From: a virus | Length of the DNA: 38,284 nucleotides | Reading direction: 5' to 3' (one strand) | Virus record (IMG/VR): IMGVR_UViG_3300013126_003301 | Location: 1-38,284 of that record | The notes under the pieces: generated by a model | Seen by the model: only the letters and a program-made list of their open reading frames with translations | What the model was told of the DNA's origin: nothing | Databases searched by the model: none | Shown: one piece after another, positions 15,170 to 24,164 of the stretch | How the letters are laid out: each line of letters begins with the position of its first letter | Position numbering within the stretch: the stretch's first letter is position 1 | Position numbers and translations under genes: made by a program

Positions 15170-15870
15170 TAGCTATAAGCGCACGCTTGCGGTGTAAAAT
15201 TACTAGTCCACCTTGCCACACCCTTGCTGATTCTAAATTCGTCCACATACCCTAACATTAAAAACCCATCTATTCCGCCGATAGTCATACTTGCGGCGAA
15301 GTTAGCCATAGGTGTCGTGTCTGTTTGCGTTGTCCCAATTTGCGTTCCGTCGATAAAGCAATTATAGCCTGTCGTTCCCTGTTTTACAAGAGCGACGTGA
15401 TACCATGTATTTGTTGACGGAGACCAAGCGAAGCTCAAATCAATTGTAATGCTCGCCGATTGCCTTTGGCGGAATTGTATGCCCCCGACATTGGTATTGT
15501 ACAAAAAGCGCCACAGATTATTGTTATCCACCTTTTGTCCACAAAAACCCCTGTTCGAACCTACATTGTCGAATCTTACCCAGAAGTCAATCGTCCACTC
15601 ATTAGAATTGCTCCCGCCGTCCAGTTGCCAGTCCAAACTGTCTGAGGCGCTAATGTAGTCTCCTGTCCCGTCAAAGTAGCCCGACGCTCCGCCAAACTTA
15701 TACTGCGTTGTGCTGATTTTTGCGTTACCGCTAGCCGTCCATGTTCTTCCGCTTTCGTCAGTGAACGTAGTTGAGTTGTTTGCGCCGTTCATGTGCAAAA
15801 GAGTTTTCACGTATGAATCGAATCCTCCTCCACACCCTCTTTGTACGGAACGCAATTTATGGCTGAGCAT
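15169..15870 (-). CDS. LamG/concanavalin-like domain tail protein
   Basis: This 233-residue protein is one LamG-type beta sandwich: VKTLLHMNG at the start, FGGASGYFDGTGDYI, WTIDFWVRFD, WYHVALVKQG and the final GYVDEFRISKGVARW, which are signature strands of the laminin-G_3 fold. Such domains bind sugars and are common in phage receptor-binding fibres. Its N-terminal part is clearly related to the LamG domain at 17633-18649, pointing to duplication. It overlaps the collagen-like gene by one base (TAATG). Probably a tail tip or fibre decoration protein. Confidence 0.82.
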   Translation of the reverse strand: MLSHKLRSVQRGCGGGFDSYVKTLLHMNGANNSTTFTDESGRTWTASGNAKISTTQYKFGGASGYFDGTGDYISASDSLDWQLDGGSNSNEWTIDFWVRFDNVGSNRGFCGQKVDNNNLWRFLYNTNVGGIQFRQRQSASITIDLSFAWSPSTNTWYHVALVKQGTTGYNCFIDGTQIGTTQTDTTPMANFAASMTIGGIDGFLMLGYVDEFRISKGVARWTSNFTPQACAYS

Positions 15871-17315
15871 TACACCACGCTCCCGACATAAGCGCCGTAA
15901 ATGGTTGACCCAACCTTCCAGAATTCAATAACATCATTAGCCGTAAGTGTCGGCGCTGACCCGCCAACCCACTTTGTGGTAAACCACGTAGCCGTGTATG
16001 TATTCCCGCCGTTTAGGTGTAGTGTAAGGGACTCACCAGCGTTCATAGAAAGCGTAAAGGTGGTATTCGCTGTCATTGTGTATGTTTGAATACCGCCGTC
16101 CGCCCTGCTCAAAGTACTTGAGGAGGCATATACGACTTCAGCGAATTCTTTTAGAGCGTCAAGTTCCACATTTCCGGTAACTGTTCCGCCACTCAGCTTC
16201 AAATAAGCGCTGTCATGGTTGTGGTCGTCTAATATATCAAGAGCCTCCTGCACGTTATCTTGTGTGGAAGATAAAAACCCGCCAAAGTTAGTTGTATCAG
16301 TGGCGACCTCCAAAGCGTTCAGCTCAATAGGTAAAGCCCGCACCAAAAGTATTCCATTGCCATTACTTGAATGCACAACCGCGGCTACAGGAAATTTCCA
16401 ATACCCATTCGCCGGTTCCACGTTTGTGAGACCGCCGGCGACGGACGGGTCGCAGTATAGAATATCACCCTGGCTAAACGAGCTTGTGTTTAAATTGGAA
16501 ACGTTTCCAAAAAACGTCACCTTCCCAAAAGCGTTATTCAATATCTGCTGGGTTGCGATTCCCATGAAGTACTCGTGCGGGTATGTGCCGTCACTTACCG
16601 CTTTCGCCCCCTTTAGCACACCGCTTGCCCCAACAGCTCCGGTAAACATTACGGCGTCGCCGTCATTAATTGTGGCGCCAGATTCATTCTTTATGTAAAA
16701 ATGAATCTCTTGTCCTAATTGCAAAGTTGTTCCCGTTTGTGGCAAATCGAGCGTATCGTATGTGCTGTTCCACGAGAGCGTGTGCCCGTCAATGCCGACA
16801 GTGGTGAATCCTGGCGTAAGCGATGTGGCGACAACAGGGTTCGCAGGGTCGGCGCTGTCAACGGTAATGTTAGACCCTGCGACAACAGAAGCCATGATGC
16901 CGTCCGCTCCCGTAGCGCCCGTTTCCCCCTGTATACCTTGTGTACCTTGCGGACCCGTTTCCCCCTGTATACCTTGTGCGCCTTGCGGACCCGTTTCCCC
17001 CTGTATACCTTGTGCGCCTTGCGGACCTGTTTCCCCTTGAACGCCTTGCTCCCCTTGTATTCCCTGAATTCCCTGCGGTCCTTGTTCGCCGATTGCTCCA
17101 GCCGGTCCTTGCTCCCCTTGTATTCCCTGAATTCCCTGCGGTCCTTGTTCGCCGATTGCTCCAGCCGGTCCTTGCTCAAATACAACGGAAGCGACTTCTA
17201 ATTGCTCAACGGAGGTTACCACGGAAGAATCGTCTACGGTAATAGATATCTCATTGGATGAATTTATCGCCGTTATTTCATCAGGAGCGATTACAATACT
17301 AATTTCTTGCGGCAT
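15870..17315 (-). CDS. Tail fibre protein with collagen-like repeats
   Basis: This 481-residue protein has an N-terminal part (1-50) likely to attach to the virion, then about 90 residues of Gly-X-Y triplets (for example [13 protein letters not shown]), which form a trimeric collagen-like shaft. A trimeric fibre body follows (about 150-380), and a C-terminal domain ([18 protein letters not shown] onward) is probably the tip. The shaft is encoded by near-identical 36- and 63-bp repeats, so its length can vary. It lies among LamG proteins and most probably takes part in host recognition. The TTGGAAACGTTTCCAA palindrome lies in it. Confidence 0.87.
   Translation of the reverse strand: MPQEISIVIAPDEITAINSSNEISITVDDSSVVTSVEQLEVASVVFEQGPAGAIGEQGPQGIQGIQGEQGPAGAIGEQGPQGIQGIQGEQGVQGETGPQGAQGIQGETGPQGAQGIQGETGPQGTQGIQGETGATGADGIMASVVAGSNITVDSADPANPVVATSLTPGFTTVGIDGHTLSWNSTYDTLDLPQTGTTLQLGQEIHFYIKNESGATINDGDAVMFTGAVGASGVLKGAKAVSDGTYPHEYFMGIATQQILNNAFGKVTFFGNVSNLNTSSFSQGDILYCDPSVAGGLTNVEPANGYWKFPVAAVVHSSNGNGILLVRALPIELNALEVATDTTNFGGFLSSTQDNVQEALDILDDHNHDSAYLKLSGGTVTGNVELDALKEFAEVVYASSSTLSRADGGIQTYTMTANTTFTLSMNAGESLTLHLNGGNTYTATWFTTKWVGGSAPTLTANDVIEFWKVGSTIYGAYVGSVV
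16495..16510. repeat. Dispersed palindrome copy 4 (variant)
   Basis: TTGGAAACGTTTCCAA is a perfect 16-bp palindrome that keeps the GGAARCGYTTCC core of the other copies but has TT/AA ends. It encodes part of FGNVSN in the fibre. Confidence 0.75.
16921..17040 (-). repeat. 36-bp tandem repeats in collagen-like shaft
   Basis: Units begin at 16921, 16957, 16993 and 17029 (last partial), with few differences. Each encodes four Gly-X-Y triplets. Confidence 0.85.
17048..17175 (-). repeat. 63-bp tandem repeats in collagen-like shaft
   Basis: Two essentially identical units begin at 17048 and 17111. Each encodes seven Gly-X-Y triplets ([13 protein letters not shown] and following). Confidence 0.85.
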
Positions 17316-17640
17316 TTTGAGTACTCCGTAAGAAGAAGTTACCCGCTATGATTGTTCTAATGTAACCGCTTGCGTCAGTCCATTTTAGGTACCATGTGTA
17401 TGTTCCCGGAACAACCTCTGTATCTATACTTGTGCTCGCTAGAACGGCTTTGATAACACCCGTTGACGCCGTAACAGTCGTTACGGTCATGGAAACGGTC
17501 GTTGTGTCATCTACAATAACTCCAGCTGAAAATGTATACCCGGTTACATCTATCCCAAGAGTGATATTGAGTACCAGGTCGTCATCGTCGACCATATATA
17601 CATCAACTTTTGCCGGTAGTTGGTTGATAATTTCAGCCAT
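17299..17640 (-). CDS. Fibre-associated beta-rich protein
   Basis: This 113-residue protein is almost all beta strands (VDVYMVDDDDLVLNITL, YTWYLKWTD, AGNFFL). It resembles the small proteins with a BppU-like N-terminal domain that sit at the base of phage fibres. It overlaps both neighbours (8 and 17 bases) in the fibre operon. Probably it joins the fibre to the tail; the similarity is to an overall pattern, not a firm family match. Confidence 0.6.
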   Translation of the reverse strand: MAEIINQLPAKVDVYMVDDDDLVLNITLGIDVTGYTFSAGVIVDDTTTVSMTVTTVTASTGVIKAVLASTSIDTEVVPGTYTWYLKWTDASGYIRTIIAGNFFLRSTQNAARN

Positions 17641-18649
17641 ATTTATTCTCCTTATTTACTCTTATCTCGCACTTTCTTGTTTTAACTTGCCCGTCAATTG
17701 TGACACGTGCGGATAAAATATACACATTGCCGCCCTTTAGCCCGCTTATTTTTCCAGTCGAATACCTGTTAAGCGAACCAGAAGAACCAGACTGTGTTGA
17801 CATTCCGACTTCTACATCGGCAATATACTCTGAAGCCTTGTCCGTTGCCCCTAAGTACAGGTGAGTATCAACACTTGTTATATTCAATCCGCCTATAATC
17901 TCGTCAGTGATATAAAACTCATCGTGTTCGCTTACGGTCATAGGGCTTTGCCTCATCCATATTTCTGGGGCGATTTTATATAAGACAGCCTCATCAGCGA
18001 ATACGGGTGGCGGTTCTTGCGCCTCCGCTCCAAACTCTTCCGTTTCGACCGTGTAATCGCTTATATATCTTGCTGTGCCCTTGCTTATCCGAATTTCATC
18101 AAGCCAGCCAGAGAATGCTGTACGCTCATCATACCCCCTGCCTATATGCCACGCTGCATTCTCAAACATATCAATAGACAAAAACGTTCCAACAAGACCG
18201 CCATTCACAAACAATCGAATATTTGCCCCTTGTCTGGCGATAGCCACGGCGTACCATGTGGCTGTAGAAAACGCATAAGTGATAGACCTTGTTAGTCCAA
18301 CAGAATTATGTTTGCTATACAGCGTAACCTTAGTATTGTTTATCTCGATTGTGGAGTAGTTTTCCGTATTGCTCACCGACACAAAAAGAACCCTCTGCGT
18401 CGTATCTGACAACCGAACTCTAAATTCTACGCACCAATCGCTACCATAGAGCAATAAATCGTTTGACGTGCGGGATAAGTAGCCACTTCCACTAAACTTT
18501 CCGCTGGCACCGCCCAAAACGTACTGTCCCGTATCTATTTCCGGACCAGAGGTAACGCTCCACGTTGAGGCGGCTTCATCCGTGAACACAGTAGAACCGT
18601 CCGTTCCGTTGCAATGAAGAAGAGCCTTAGTGTAACTGTCAATTGTCAT
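17633..18649 (-). CDS. LamG plus Ig-like tail protein
   Basis: This 338-residue protein has an N-terminal LamG beta sandwich (about 1-200; KALLHCNGTDGSTVF, WLDEIRISKGTARY) and a C-terminal beta domain (about 235-338; EFYITDEIIGG, YILSARVTIDGQVKTRKCEI). The LamG part is related to the protein at 15169-15870, and the C-terminal part is a paralogue of the separate 95-residue protein just upstream. It is likely to be a receptor-binding or decoration protein. It starts by ATGA overlap. Confidence 0.8.
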   Translation of the reverse strand: MTIDSYTKALLHCNGTDGSTVFTDEAASTWSVTSGPEIDTGQYVLGGASGKFSGSGYLSRTSNDLLLYGSDWCVEFRVRLSDTTQRVLFVSVSNTENYSTIEINNTKVTLYSKHNSVGLTRSITYAFSTATWYAVAIARQGANIRLFVNGGLVGTFLSIDMFENAAWHIGRGYDERTAFSGWLDEIRISKGTARYISDYTVETEEFGAEAQEPPPVFADEAVLYKIAPEIWMRQSPMTVSEHDEFYITDEIIGGLNITSVDTHLYLGATDKASEYIADVEVGMSTQSGSSGSLNRYSTGKISGLKGGNVYILSARVTIDGQVKTRKCEIRVNKENKYG

Positions 18650-18933
18650 TGTAAATCGCTCTCTTTCTGAACAACGATTTTGAACTTACGGGAGATAATC
18701 TCGCCATCCACTGTAACCCTTGCTACATACAGATATGTATTTCCTCCAACAAGCCCGGAAATTGTCGGGGTAATGTATGTGTTTTTGTTGATAGCCACAG
18801 AACCGCTCAAATATAAATACCCTTCATCCACTGAGCCGTGATAAATATAAGAGCTAACATTGGTTATGAGAGACCCGCCTATAATTGTATCGGTAATCGT
18901 AAAGGAGTCTGTCTCTACAATATTCTTATTCAT
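18646..18933 (-). CDS. Stand-alone copy of the fibre beta domain
   Basis: This 95-residue protein aligns along its length with residues about 235-338 of the next gene's product: SFTITDTIIGG against EFYITDEIIGG, and LYVARVTVDGEIISRKFKI against ILSARVTIDGQVKTRKCEI. It is therefore a duplicated Ig-like or similar beta domain. ATGA overlaps tie it to both neighbours. It may be a decoration protein or a spare domain for exchange. Confidence 0.7.
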   Translation of the reverse strand: MNKNIVETDSFTITDTIIGGSLITNVSSYIYHGSVDEGYLYLSGSVAINKNTYITPTISGLVGGNTYLYVARVTVDGEIISRKFKIVVQKESDLQ

Positions 18934-19373
18934 ATGAATATATCCTTTGCTTTTGTCACAGCCTCTTCGTGTGTTGCAAGATATGAGCCTGGTATTCTGA
19001 TAACTGGAACGACATTTCCGTATTCATTCCTCAAATTTTCGTACACAAGTATATCCTTCATGGCATCTTTCTGTTTCTTGCTTTCATTTTTATGAGCGTA
19101 CTCACCATCTATTTGAATTGGGTAATAATACGGTATATGCGCCACAAGAAAGTCAACCTCCAGCCACCCAAGCATATTTCTCGGCGATATTACAGGCAAC
19201 CTGAACGCGAATTCTTTTCCAATGGAGGATAGAGCCCTGGCGAATCTTTCCTCGATATCCGAAGCTTTATTCCCATTAACCCAACCCGTAAGTGTCTCAT
19301 CGCTTCTTACAACGGTTGGGGTTCCGAGTGGAAGGTCGTCATGCCGAGGTCGGTTCAGTTTATATTTAAACAT
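18930..19373 (-). CDS. PD-(D/E)XK-like nuclease domain protein in tail operon
   Basis: This 147-residue protein has an early acidic helix (SDIEERFARAL, Glu41/Glu42), then GWLEVDFLVAHIP (Asp74) and YYPIQIDGEYAH (Gln88, Asp90), followed by KKQKDAMKDILVYENL and VIRIPGSYL. This is the strand-turn-strand core and flanking pattern of Vsr/DUF559-like nucleases, and the tail is similar in plan to the early protein at 3813-4163. Finding it between tail genes is unusual; it may be a homing-like insertion or a DNA-processing enzyme. Start and upstream stop form TAATG. Confidence 0.6.
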   Translation of the reverse strand: MFKYKLNRPRHDDLPLGTPTVVRSDETLTGWVNGNKASDIEERFARALSSIGKEFAFRLPVISPRNMLGWLEVDFLVAHIPYYYPIQIDGEYAHKNESKKQKDAMKDILVYENLRNEYGNVVPVIRIPGSYLATHEEAVTKAKDIFI

Positions 19374-21769
19374 TACGCTTCCCTTAGCACAACAGTAATA
19401 ACACCGCCCCAGGACTTTTGAAGCGTGTCCACATACTCTCTACGAACAGCGGGCGGTTCAACAATCACATCTTTTCCGTCTAAATCAATAATTGAAGCGT
19501 GAAGCCTAAGAACTTCGGCGCTTCTCGCTTTTTCTTTTAGCCATTCAAGAATAACATCCGGCTTTTTATCAGGTGCCCCGGTAAGCGTGCTCTGATTGGA
19601 ATCAGCGCTCACTCTTATTACCCATTGATACTTCACCGGGGTTCTAGCGAAACATTTAACCACGGTGGCATCTACAATTGGAGGTGTAAGGGCATTCCCC
19701 GTAAGCATAATCATTTTATACTGAAACGTGTATACATTGCTCTTATTTACCATGACTGAGCCGTGCGGGGAGTCAAAAATAGTGCCAGCTTCTATGTAGT
19801 TATTTGTTCCTATATCGCTATCGCAATGATACTTAACGACGATATTTGCGTTATTTTTATTGGAGGCGGGCATGGTGAAGTCACTTCTGTTGTTATAAAG
19901 ATTCTTCCCAATAACCGATAACTCCCTGAACATCTTCGGCAAACTCACCATGTTCATATCAATAACGGAGGATTCTACAACGCTATGCGGGGCATAATAC
20001 ATGGTGTCGTCTTTAGACGGCGTGAAGCCAAGAGCCGGGAACCGCATAAATACAATATCCCCGCCACAATCCCATACGAGTAACGGATTCACAACATACT
20101 TACCCGAATACCACATTATGCTGTTAATCGCTTTCCCCGCCTCTGGCGCTCTCCATAGCTCATGCCAGCTCACCCCATCGAATACCATAATAGAGCTGTA
20201 CCCAGCCCCAGCGTCTACCGCTACAAATAGTTTATTGAAGACGGCACGCATATCTGTTACAAAGCCCATCCTGTCGGAAGGCAAACCATTCCCCTTGTGA
20301 TAACCAACGTCATTCATGTTGGTGCCGTAAATCTGGTCTATTGACTTGTCAATGGAGACGTATAAATATTGCCCAAGAATCTCGGTCGCTCTTCCGTTCG
20401 TTGTGTTATAAGCGTCATCTATATTTGCGTTAAACCGAACAATGTTTGACGCCGTTCCGTCTTTCTTTTCGGCTTTATAATATATCCCGTTTGTTGTGAA
20501 CATCCATAAAGAGTTGTTATATCCGTTTAGACCGGTAACTTTTTCACTCTTGAAGTCGTTGACATTGGCATACACTAAATTGGTTCCCCAGTCTTTTACC
20601 GGAGAAGATTTCACATAATTGCTGATGCTAACGTAAATATTTTGCCCGCTTACGCCCTCCGCAATAACTGAAATGATGTCAGCTCTATTTGTTCCGTCAT
20701 CCGCCCATGTTGTTCCGTCCCAGCGCCTTACGTTATCGTCCGCCCCCTGAGCGAAATAAGCGATGTTATTGACGACGCATACATCCCGAACGTATCCCAA
20801 CCCGGTTGATGTTACTTCGGTTGCCACTAAATCTGTATGCGAACTCCATAAAAAGCTAGCAGGTGTTGATACAAGTTTATAAAGTTTGCTAGTCCCGCTT
20901 GTTTTTATCTGAACAGCGTACATATCATCTTTGTACATAAACAGTTTGTAATCGTCGCTTGTAATAGCTTCTGATATTTTGAAGTAGAGCCTATAATAAT
21001 TTGCAGACCACGTAACGGCGTCTGAGGAAGTATATGATAGTGGGGCGTAATCGTACGGAAATTCGCACGTCATTATTTCCCAGTGATTGGCTGTAGTATC
21101 GGAAGCGCTTCCGAAAGTAGAGATAAAATACTTAGTCCCGCTAACAAGGCTTACTGGTGTTTCAAGCGTAAGCTTATGATAAGTTGGCTCATCACCAATT
21201 TCTCTATTCGTGATGAGCATTGTTTCAGATATGGAAGCGTCCGGCAAATCACCGGTTGAAGAGTAAAGCGCTATTTGCAGATTATTTGGGTTGCCAACTT
21301 TCCTTACCCAAACATAAACCTCATCAGCGTCAAAATTCGAGCTTGGCGTGAACTCGGTTGTTCTATGAGTTCCAGAGGTTGATTTCCATTGATAATTCTT
21401 CGCCGGCTGTATTCCAACCTGCGCCTGATTCGCCCCAATAGCGTAATGCCACTGTGGGATAGCGTGAACAACGCTATCAGATAGCGTCCACGCATATTTT
21501 GAATCTGAAAATCTTGTTATATCCTTAGAGAACCGCTGATTTCCTCTTCCACCGCTCCAATCGCTTTGCTGAATGTGGCTCATGGTCGGGTCAGCGTCGC
21601 CAAATTCGCCACCCTGCTGTACCAACGATAAAGTTGATGGGGTTTGTGGTGTCTCTTGTATGTACTTATAATCACCTTCTAATCTCAACCCAATGGTCTC
21701 ATATCCGTCCGATAGAGTTAAGGTGTGAGTTGGAGAAGATGTTTTTGGATTAACATTAACTCTCGGCAT
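19373..21769 (-). CDS. Large tail protein (tail tube/nozzle candidate)
   Basis: This 798-residue protein is rich in beta strands and in aromatic and Gly/Asp turns, with repeated propeller-like pieces (IAYFAQGADDNVRRWDGTTW, NKLFVAVDAGAGYSSIMVFDG). Its length and place after a roughly 280-residue adaptor are like those of the tail tubular protein B (nozzle) of T7-like podoviruses, which also contains a propeller. The C-terminal segment (about 700-798) ends in VLREA. I infer the role from size and order, with no diagnostic motif. It carries the perfect copy of the dispersed palindrome. Confidence 0.6.
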   Translation of the reverse strand: MPRVNVNPKTSSPTHTLTLSDGYETIGLRLEGDYKYIQETPQTPSTLSLVQQGGEFGDADPTMSHIQQSDWSGGRGNQRFSKDITRFSDSKYAWTLSDSVVHAIPQWHYAIGANQAQVGIQPAKNYQWKSTSGTHRTTEFTPSSNFDADEVYVWVRKVGNPNNLQIALYSSTGDLPDASISETMLITNREIGDEPTYHKLTLETPVSLVSGTKYFISTFGSASDTTANHWEIMTCEFPYDYAPLSYTSSDAVTWSANYYRLYFKISEAITSDDYKLFMYKDDMYAVQIKTSGTSKLYKLVSTPASFLWSSHTDLVATEVTSTGLGYVRDVCVVNNIAYFAQGADDNVRRWDGTTWADDGTNRADIISVIAEGVSGQNIYVSISNYVKSSPVKDWGTNLVYANVNDFKSEKVTGLNGYNNSLWMFTTNGIYYKAEKKDGTASNIVRFNANIDDAYNTTNGRATEILGQYLYVSIDKSIDQIYGTNMNDVGYHKGNGLPSDRMGFVTDMRAVFNKLFVAVDAGAGYSSIMVFDGVSWHELWRAPEAGKAINSIMWYSGKYVVNPLLVWDCGGDIVFMRFPALGFTPSKDDTMYYAPHSVVESSVIDMNMVSLPKMFRELSVIGKNLYNNRSDFTMPASNKNNANIVVKYHCDSDIGTNNYIEAGTIFDSPHGSVMVNKSNVYTFQYKMIMLTGNALTPPIVDATVVKCFARTPVKYQWVIRVSADSNQSTLTGAPDKKPDVILEWLKEKARSAEVLRLHASIIDLDGKDVIVEPPAVRREYVDTLQKSWGGVITVVLREA
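21099..21114. repeat. Dispersed palindrome copy 5 (perfect)
   Basis: TCGGAAGCGCTTCCGA is perfectly self-complementary over 16 bp. It encodes Gly-Ser-Ala-Ser in the tail protein, in a different frame from copies 1, 3, 6 and 7. Confidence 0.85.
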
Positions 21770-22604
21770 CAGTAGCCTCGTTCTTATAAGGCGTCAGGTA
21801 TTTTGGTTTTTTCCGTTTCGGTTGCGTATATCTGCGCATTGCCTCTCGTGAATCTTCCATAGCCTTGTTGGACGTTTGTCTTAGAAACTCGTTTGTTCCG
21901 CCGGTTCTGCGAAGTTGATATTCAAGAGCCTTTTCAACAACAACTTTCACAATATAGTCAGAATGAAATACCTCTGATATTTCATCGCTAAGAAGGTCTA
22001 CGTCGGGGTGCTCGGTTTCATAAAGTAATTTTAGCGAATACCCACTCGGCAGTTCATTGGAAAAACACAATAACCCGGTTGACCCGGCGGCTGAATTGAT
22101 AACGTACCATCCCCCAATGTCGTTCCAGTCATTATTCGTTTTGTCCGTTTGCATTTGAACGCCATTGATTTTATACTTCAACGCTGTCGGAATTGTATAT
22201 TCACTTTGGCTTGCCACTGTCACTAAGGATGTATCAGCCAATTGAATTGTCCCCATAGATTGTAAGGCGTCATTCACAAGCTCTTTTAGCGTTTCTAGCT
22301 CAATAATATTTCTTACCAACCCATATTTATCGCCCCTATCGACAGCGACAGTAAGGCTTGAGGAAAATGTAATAGTATTAGTAGAACTCGAGTAAGCGCT
22401 TACTCTTGCGACTTCACCCTCCGGTGCCGTTCCGCCAGCCTTGATAATGAATACGAGATTTCCGACGATATCGTCATCGCCGTAATTATCGGGACCGATG
22501 TTCGTATCAACTAAATACCCCCTTGAGCCACCGGTAGCGGTGGAAATTTCCATATACCCAAGCGAAAGATAAGTTTTTTTCAATATGTCAAAAAGAGTTG
22601 TCAT
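21756..22604 (-). CDS. Head-tail adaptor or tail tube A candidate
   Basis: This 282-residue protein begins with a helix (TLFDILKKTYLSLGYME) and a beta domain (about 20-90), then a helical and beta region with TLKELVNDALQSMG. It ends in a basic tail (YTQPKRKKPKYL). Proteins of this plan lie between capsid and nozzle genes in podoviruses and act as adaptor or gatekeeper. It starts by ATGA overlap with the methyltransferase and overlaps the tail protein by 14 bases. The assignment rests on position. Confidence 0.55.
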   Translation of the reverse strand: MTTLFDILKKTYLSLGYMEISTATGGSRGYLVDTNIGPDNYGDDDIVGNLVFIIKAGGTAPEGEVARVSAYSSSTNTITFSSSLTVAVDRGDKYGLVRNIIELETLKELVNDALQSMGTIQLADTSLVTVASQSEYTIPTALKYKINGVQMQTDKTNNDWNDIGGWYVINSAAGSTGLLCFSNELPSGYSLKLLYETEHPDVDLLSDEISEVFHSDYIVKVVVEKALEYQLRRTGGTNEFLRQTSNKAMEDSREAMRRYTQPKRKKPKYLTPYKNEATDAES

Positions 22605-23140
22605 CGCTTTACTCCAATAATCTCATGCTGTTCGGCCTCGACACGTTCATTGCCAACCATAAGGGTGTATTTACTTGTTCTCGCCTCAATAACATTCATC
22701 CCTATTTTTTCTAATATCACCCTGAGGTGTGATAATTTAAACATCGCTCTATGAACATCCCACTCGTTAGTTTGTCCGGCAAATGTATGCCCCCAGATAG
22801 CCTTAGAAGGCGTTTCGGATAACACTTGTCTTGCCGACCACTCCCAGCTGGGGACTATTATAATTAATTTGCCGTCCTTGATAAGTGCGTCTTTCCATCT
22901 TGTCAAAACATCAATCGTTCTGTAATATGGGAAATGTTCCAAAACGTGGCTGGCGAGGATAGCGTCAAACATTTCTTTATATTCCATATCCCCGGCATCC
23001 ATTACGATGTCTGGTTTCTGTGATGGGTCCACGTCCAGTGTCATAACCTTAGCGTCAGGATACAGATTGGCAATTTGCGGTTTTACATTAGGACCGATTT
23101 CGAGAACTAATTGTTTTCCGTTCTTTCGTTTAGGCGCCAT
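22601..23140 (-). CDS. SAM-dependent methyltransferase
   Basis: From the ATG at 23140 this is 179 residues. It has class I Rossmann motifs: LVLEIGPN (motif I), VMTLDVDP (acidic end of strand 2, binding the SAM ribose), IVMDAGDM and FDAILASHVLEHFPYY (motif IV region), as in methyltransferase families 11 and 12 acting on small molecules or sugars. A longer TTG-started frame to 23167 exists but has no good binding site. It follows a glycosyltransferase, so the two may act on the same glycan. Confidence 0.8.
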   Translation of the reverse strand: MAPKRKNGKQLVLEIGPNVKPQIANLYPDAKVMTLDVDPSQKPDIVMDAGDMEYKEMFDAILASHVLEHFPYYRTIDVLTRWKDALIKDGKLIIIVPSWEWSARQVLSETPSKAIWGHTFAGQTNEWDVHRAMFKLSHLRVILEKIGMNVIEARTSKYTLMVGNERVEAEQHEIIGVKR

Positions 23141-23894
23141 AAAGTTTACGGTACTCCGCTCCTTCAAATGCCTTAGGGTAAAGGTGCCCGCTTTCTACGG
23201 ATGTATCAACATACACCTTATAGCCGCATCGCTTAGCCCTTTCCGTAAACCCAATGTCCTCCGTCCTGTTATGCTCAATCATAAAGAATGGGAACTTTAT
23301 ATCTATGGTCGGGTCTGTAAGTTTTTTGTGCAACACATTCCCGATAAGTTTGTCAGTAATTTCAGCGTCTTTGCCGGCAATGATGTCGTCTTTGTGGATT
23401 AATGTAATGCCCCCACCCGTTTCCATTTTTGGAACGTACTTCTTTTTTATATCTTCAAATATGGAACGGTGCGTAAGCATTGACCCGAACCCGACAGAGT
23501 CTACTTCGATTATTTCTCCAACTTCCCATTTTTTATTGTCCGAGTTTATTGTCCTATAAGCGTTGTTATATTTTTCATACGCTATTGGGTTATGCGGAAA
23601 GTGCTTACCGTAGTAAAGCCCGCTAACCATTTTTTTCTCTGTTCTGAGCAGTCTCTCTAGACCGCCAATTGGAACAATCGTGTCAGCGTCAATCCAGAAT
23701 AGCCACTCAACATCCGACTTGAGAAATTCATCGGCAATAAGGTTGCGGTTGTGGTCAGTGGTCATAGAGTCGGACACTAATATATCGACCAACTCAACGT
23801 GTTTTGTAATCTCTACAATGTTCTTCATCATGTGCGCCCACCACTTCGCCTCTTGCGCTCCGTAGCAGGGTATTCCCAAGCTAACCCGTTGCAT
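23130..23894 (-). CDS. GT-A-fold glycosyltransferase
   Basis: This 254-residue protein starts VSLGIPCYGAQEAKWW and has DILVSDSMTTDHNRNLIADEF and then WLFWIDADT (69-71), the DxD-like metal and nucleotide-sugar motif, followed by a hydrophobic strand (VDSVGFGSMLTHRSIF) seen in GT2-like phage enzymes. It would transfer a sugar to a virion protein, DNA or host glycan. Its place right after the capsid genes fits capsid or fibre glycosylation. No sugar specificity can be seen. Confidence 0.78.
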   Translation of the reverse strand: MQRVSLGIPCYGAQEAKWWAHMMKNIVEITKHVELVDILVSDSMTTDHNRNLIADEFLKSDVEWLFWIDADTIVPIGGLERLLRTEKKMVSGLYYGKHFPHNPIAYEKYNNAYRTINSDNKKWEVGEIIEVDSVGFGSMLTHRSIFEDIKKKYVPKMETGGGITLIHKDDIIAGKDAEITDKLIGNVLHKKLTDPTIDIKFPFFMIEHNRTEDIGFTERAKRCGYKVYVDTSVESGHLYPKAFEGAEYRKLYGA

Positions 23895-24111
23895 TCTTCC
23901 CTCTGGGCTTATTGTCAGAGGTTACAACCTCATCTTGCTTTTTATTATTTATAACTTTTTTTTCTTCCTCTTTTACAATCGAAAAAACGCCTCCAGAGCG
24001 TTTGATTTTCATAGCGTCAGCGTTTGATACTTCTTCGATTGTTCCAATTCGAATATTCCTGCTTCCGAAGATGTTGCCATCCTTGAAGGGTTCTTCAAAC
24101 ATAATTCTCAT
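23881..24111 (-). CDS. Small charged protein after the capsid gene
   Basis: This 76-residue protein has an N-terminal beta part (MRIMFEEPFKDGNIFG) and a lysine/glutamate-rich, probably disordered tail (VKEEEKKVINNKKQDE). It lies between the capsid terminator and the glycosyltransferase, which overlaps it by 14 bases. Such genes may encode head decoration or completion proteins; no family is recognised. Confidence 0.55.
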   Translation of the reverse strand: MRIMFEEPFKDGNIFGSRNIRIGTIEEVSNADAMKIKRSGGVFSIVKEEEKKVINNKKQDEVVTSDNKPRGKNATG

Positions 24112-24122
24112 TACATTCTCCT

Positions 24123-24148
24123 AAAAGGGGAGGGTGTTACCCCTCCCC
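24123..24148 (-). terminator. Terminator-like hairpin after the capsid gene
   Basis: GGGGAGGG (minus strand, from CCCTCCCC at 24141-24148) pairs with CCCTCCCC (from GGGGAGGG at 24127-24134) around a 6-base loop, followed by TTTT. The stem is strong but the U run is short, so partial termination after the capsid gene is likely. Confidence 0.7.
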
Positions 24149-24164
24149 AGTTTGATGGTTTTTG

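Noticed and set aside
16719-17242. Long repetitive ORFs opposite the collagen-like region (both strands)
   Set aside because: They mirror the Gly-X-Y repeats in other frames; low complexity and no start signals.
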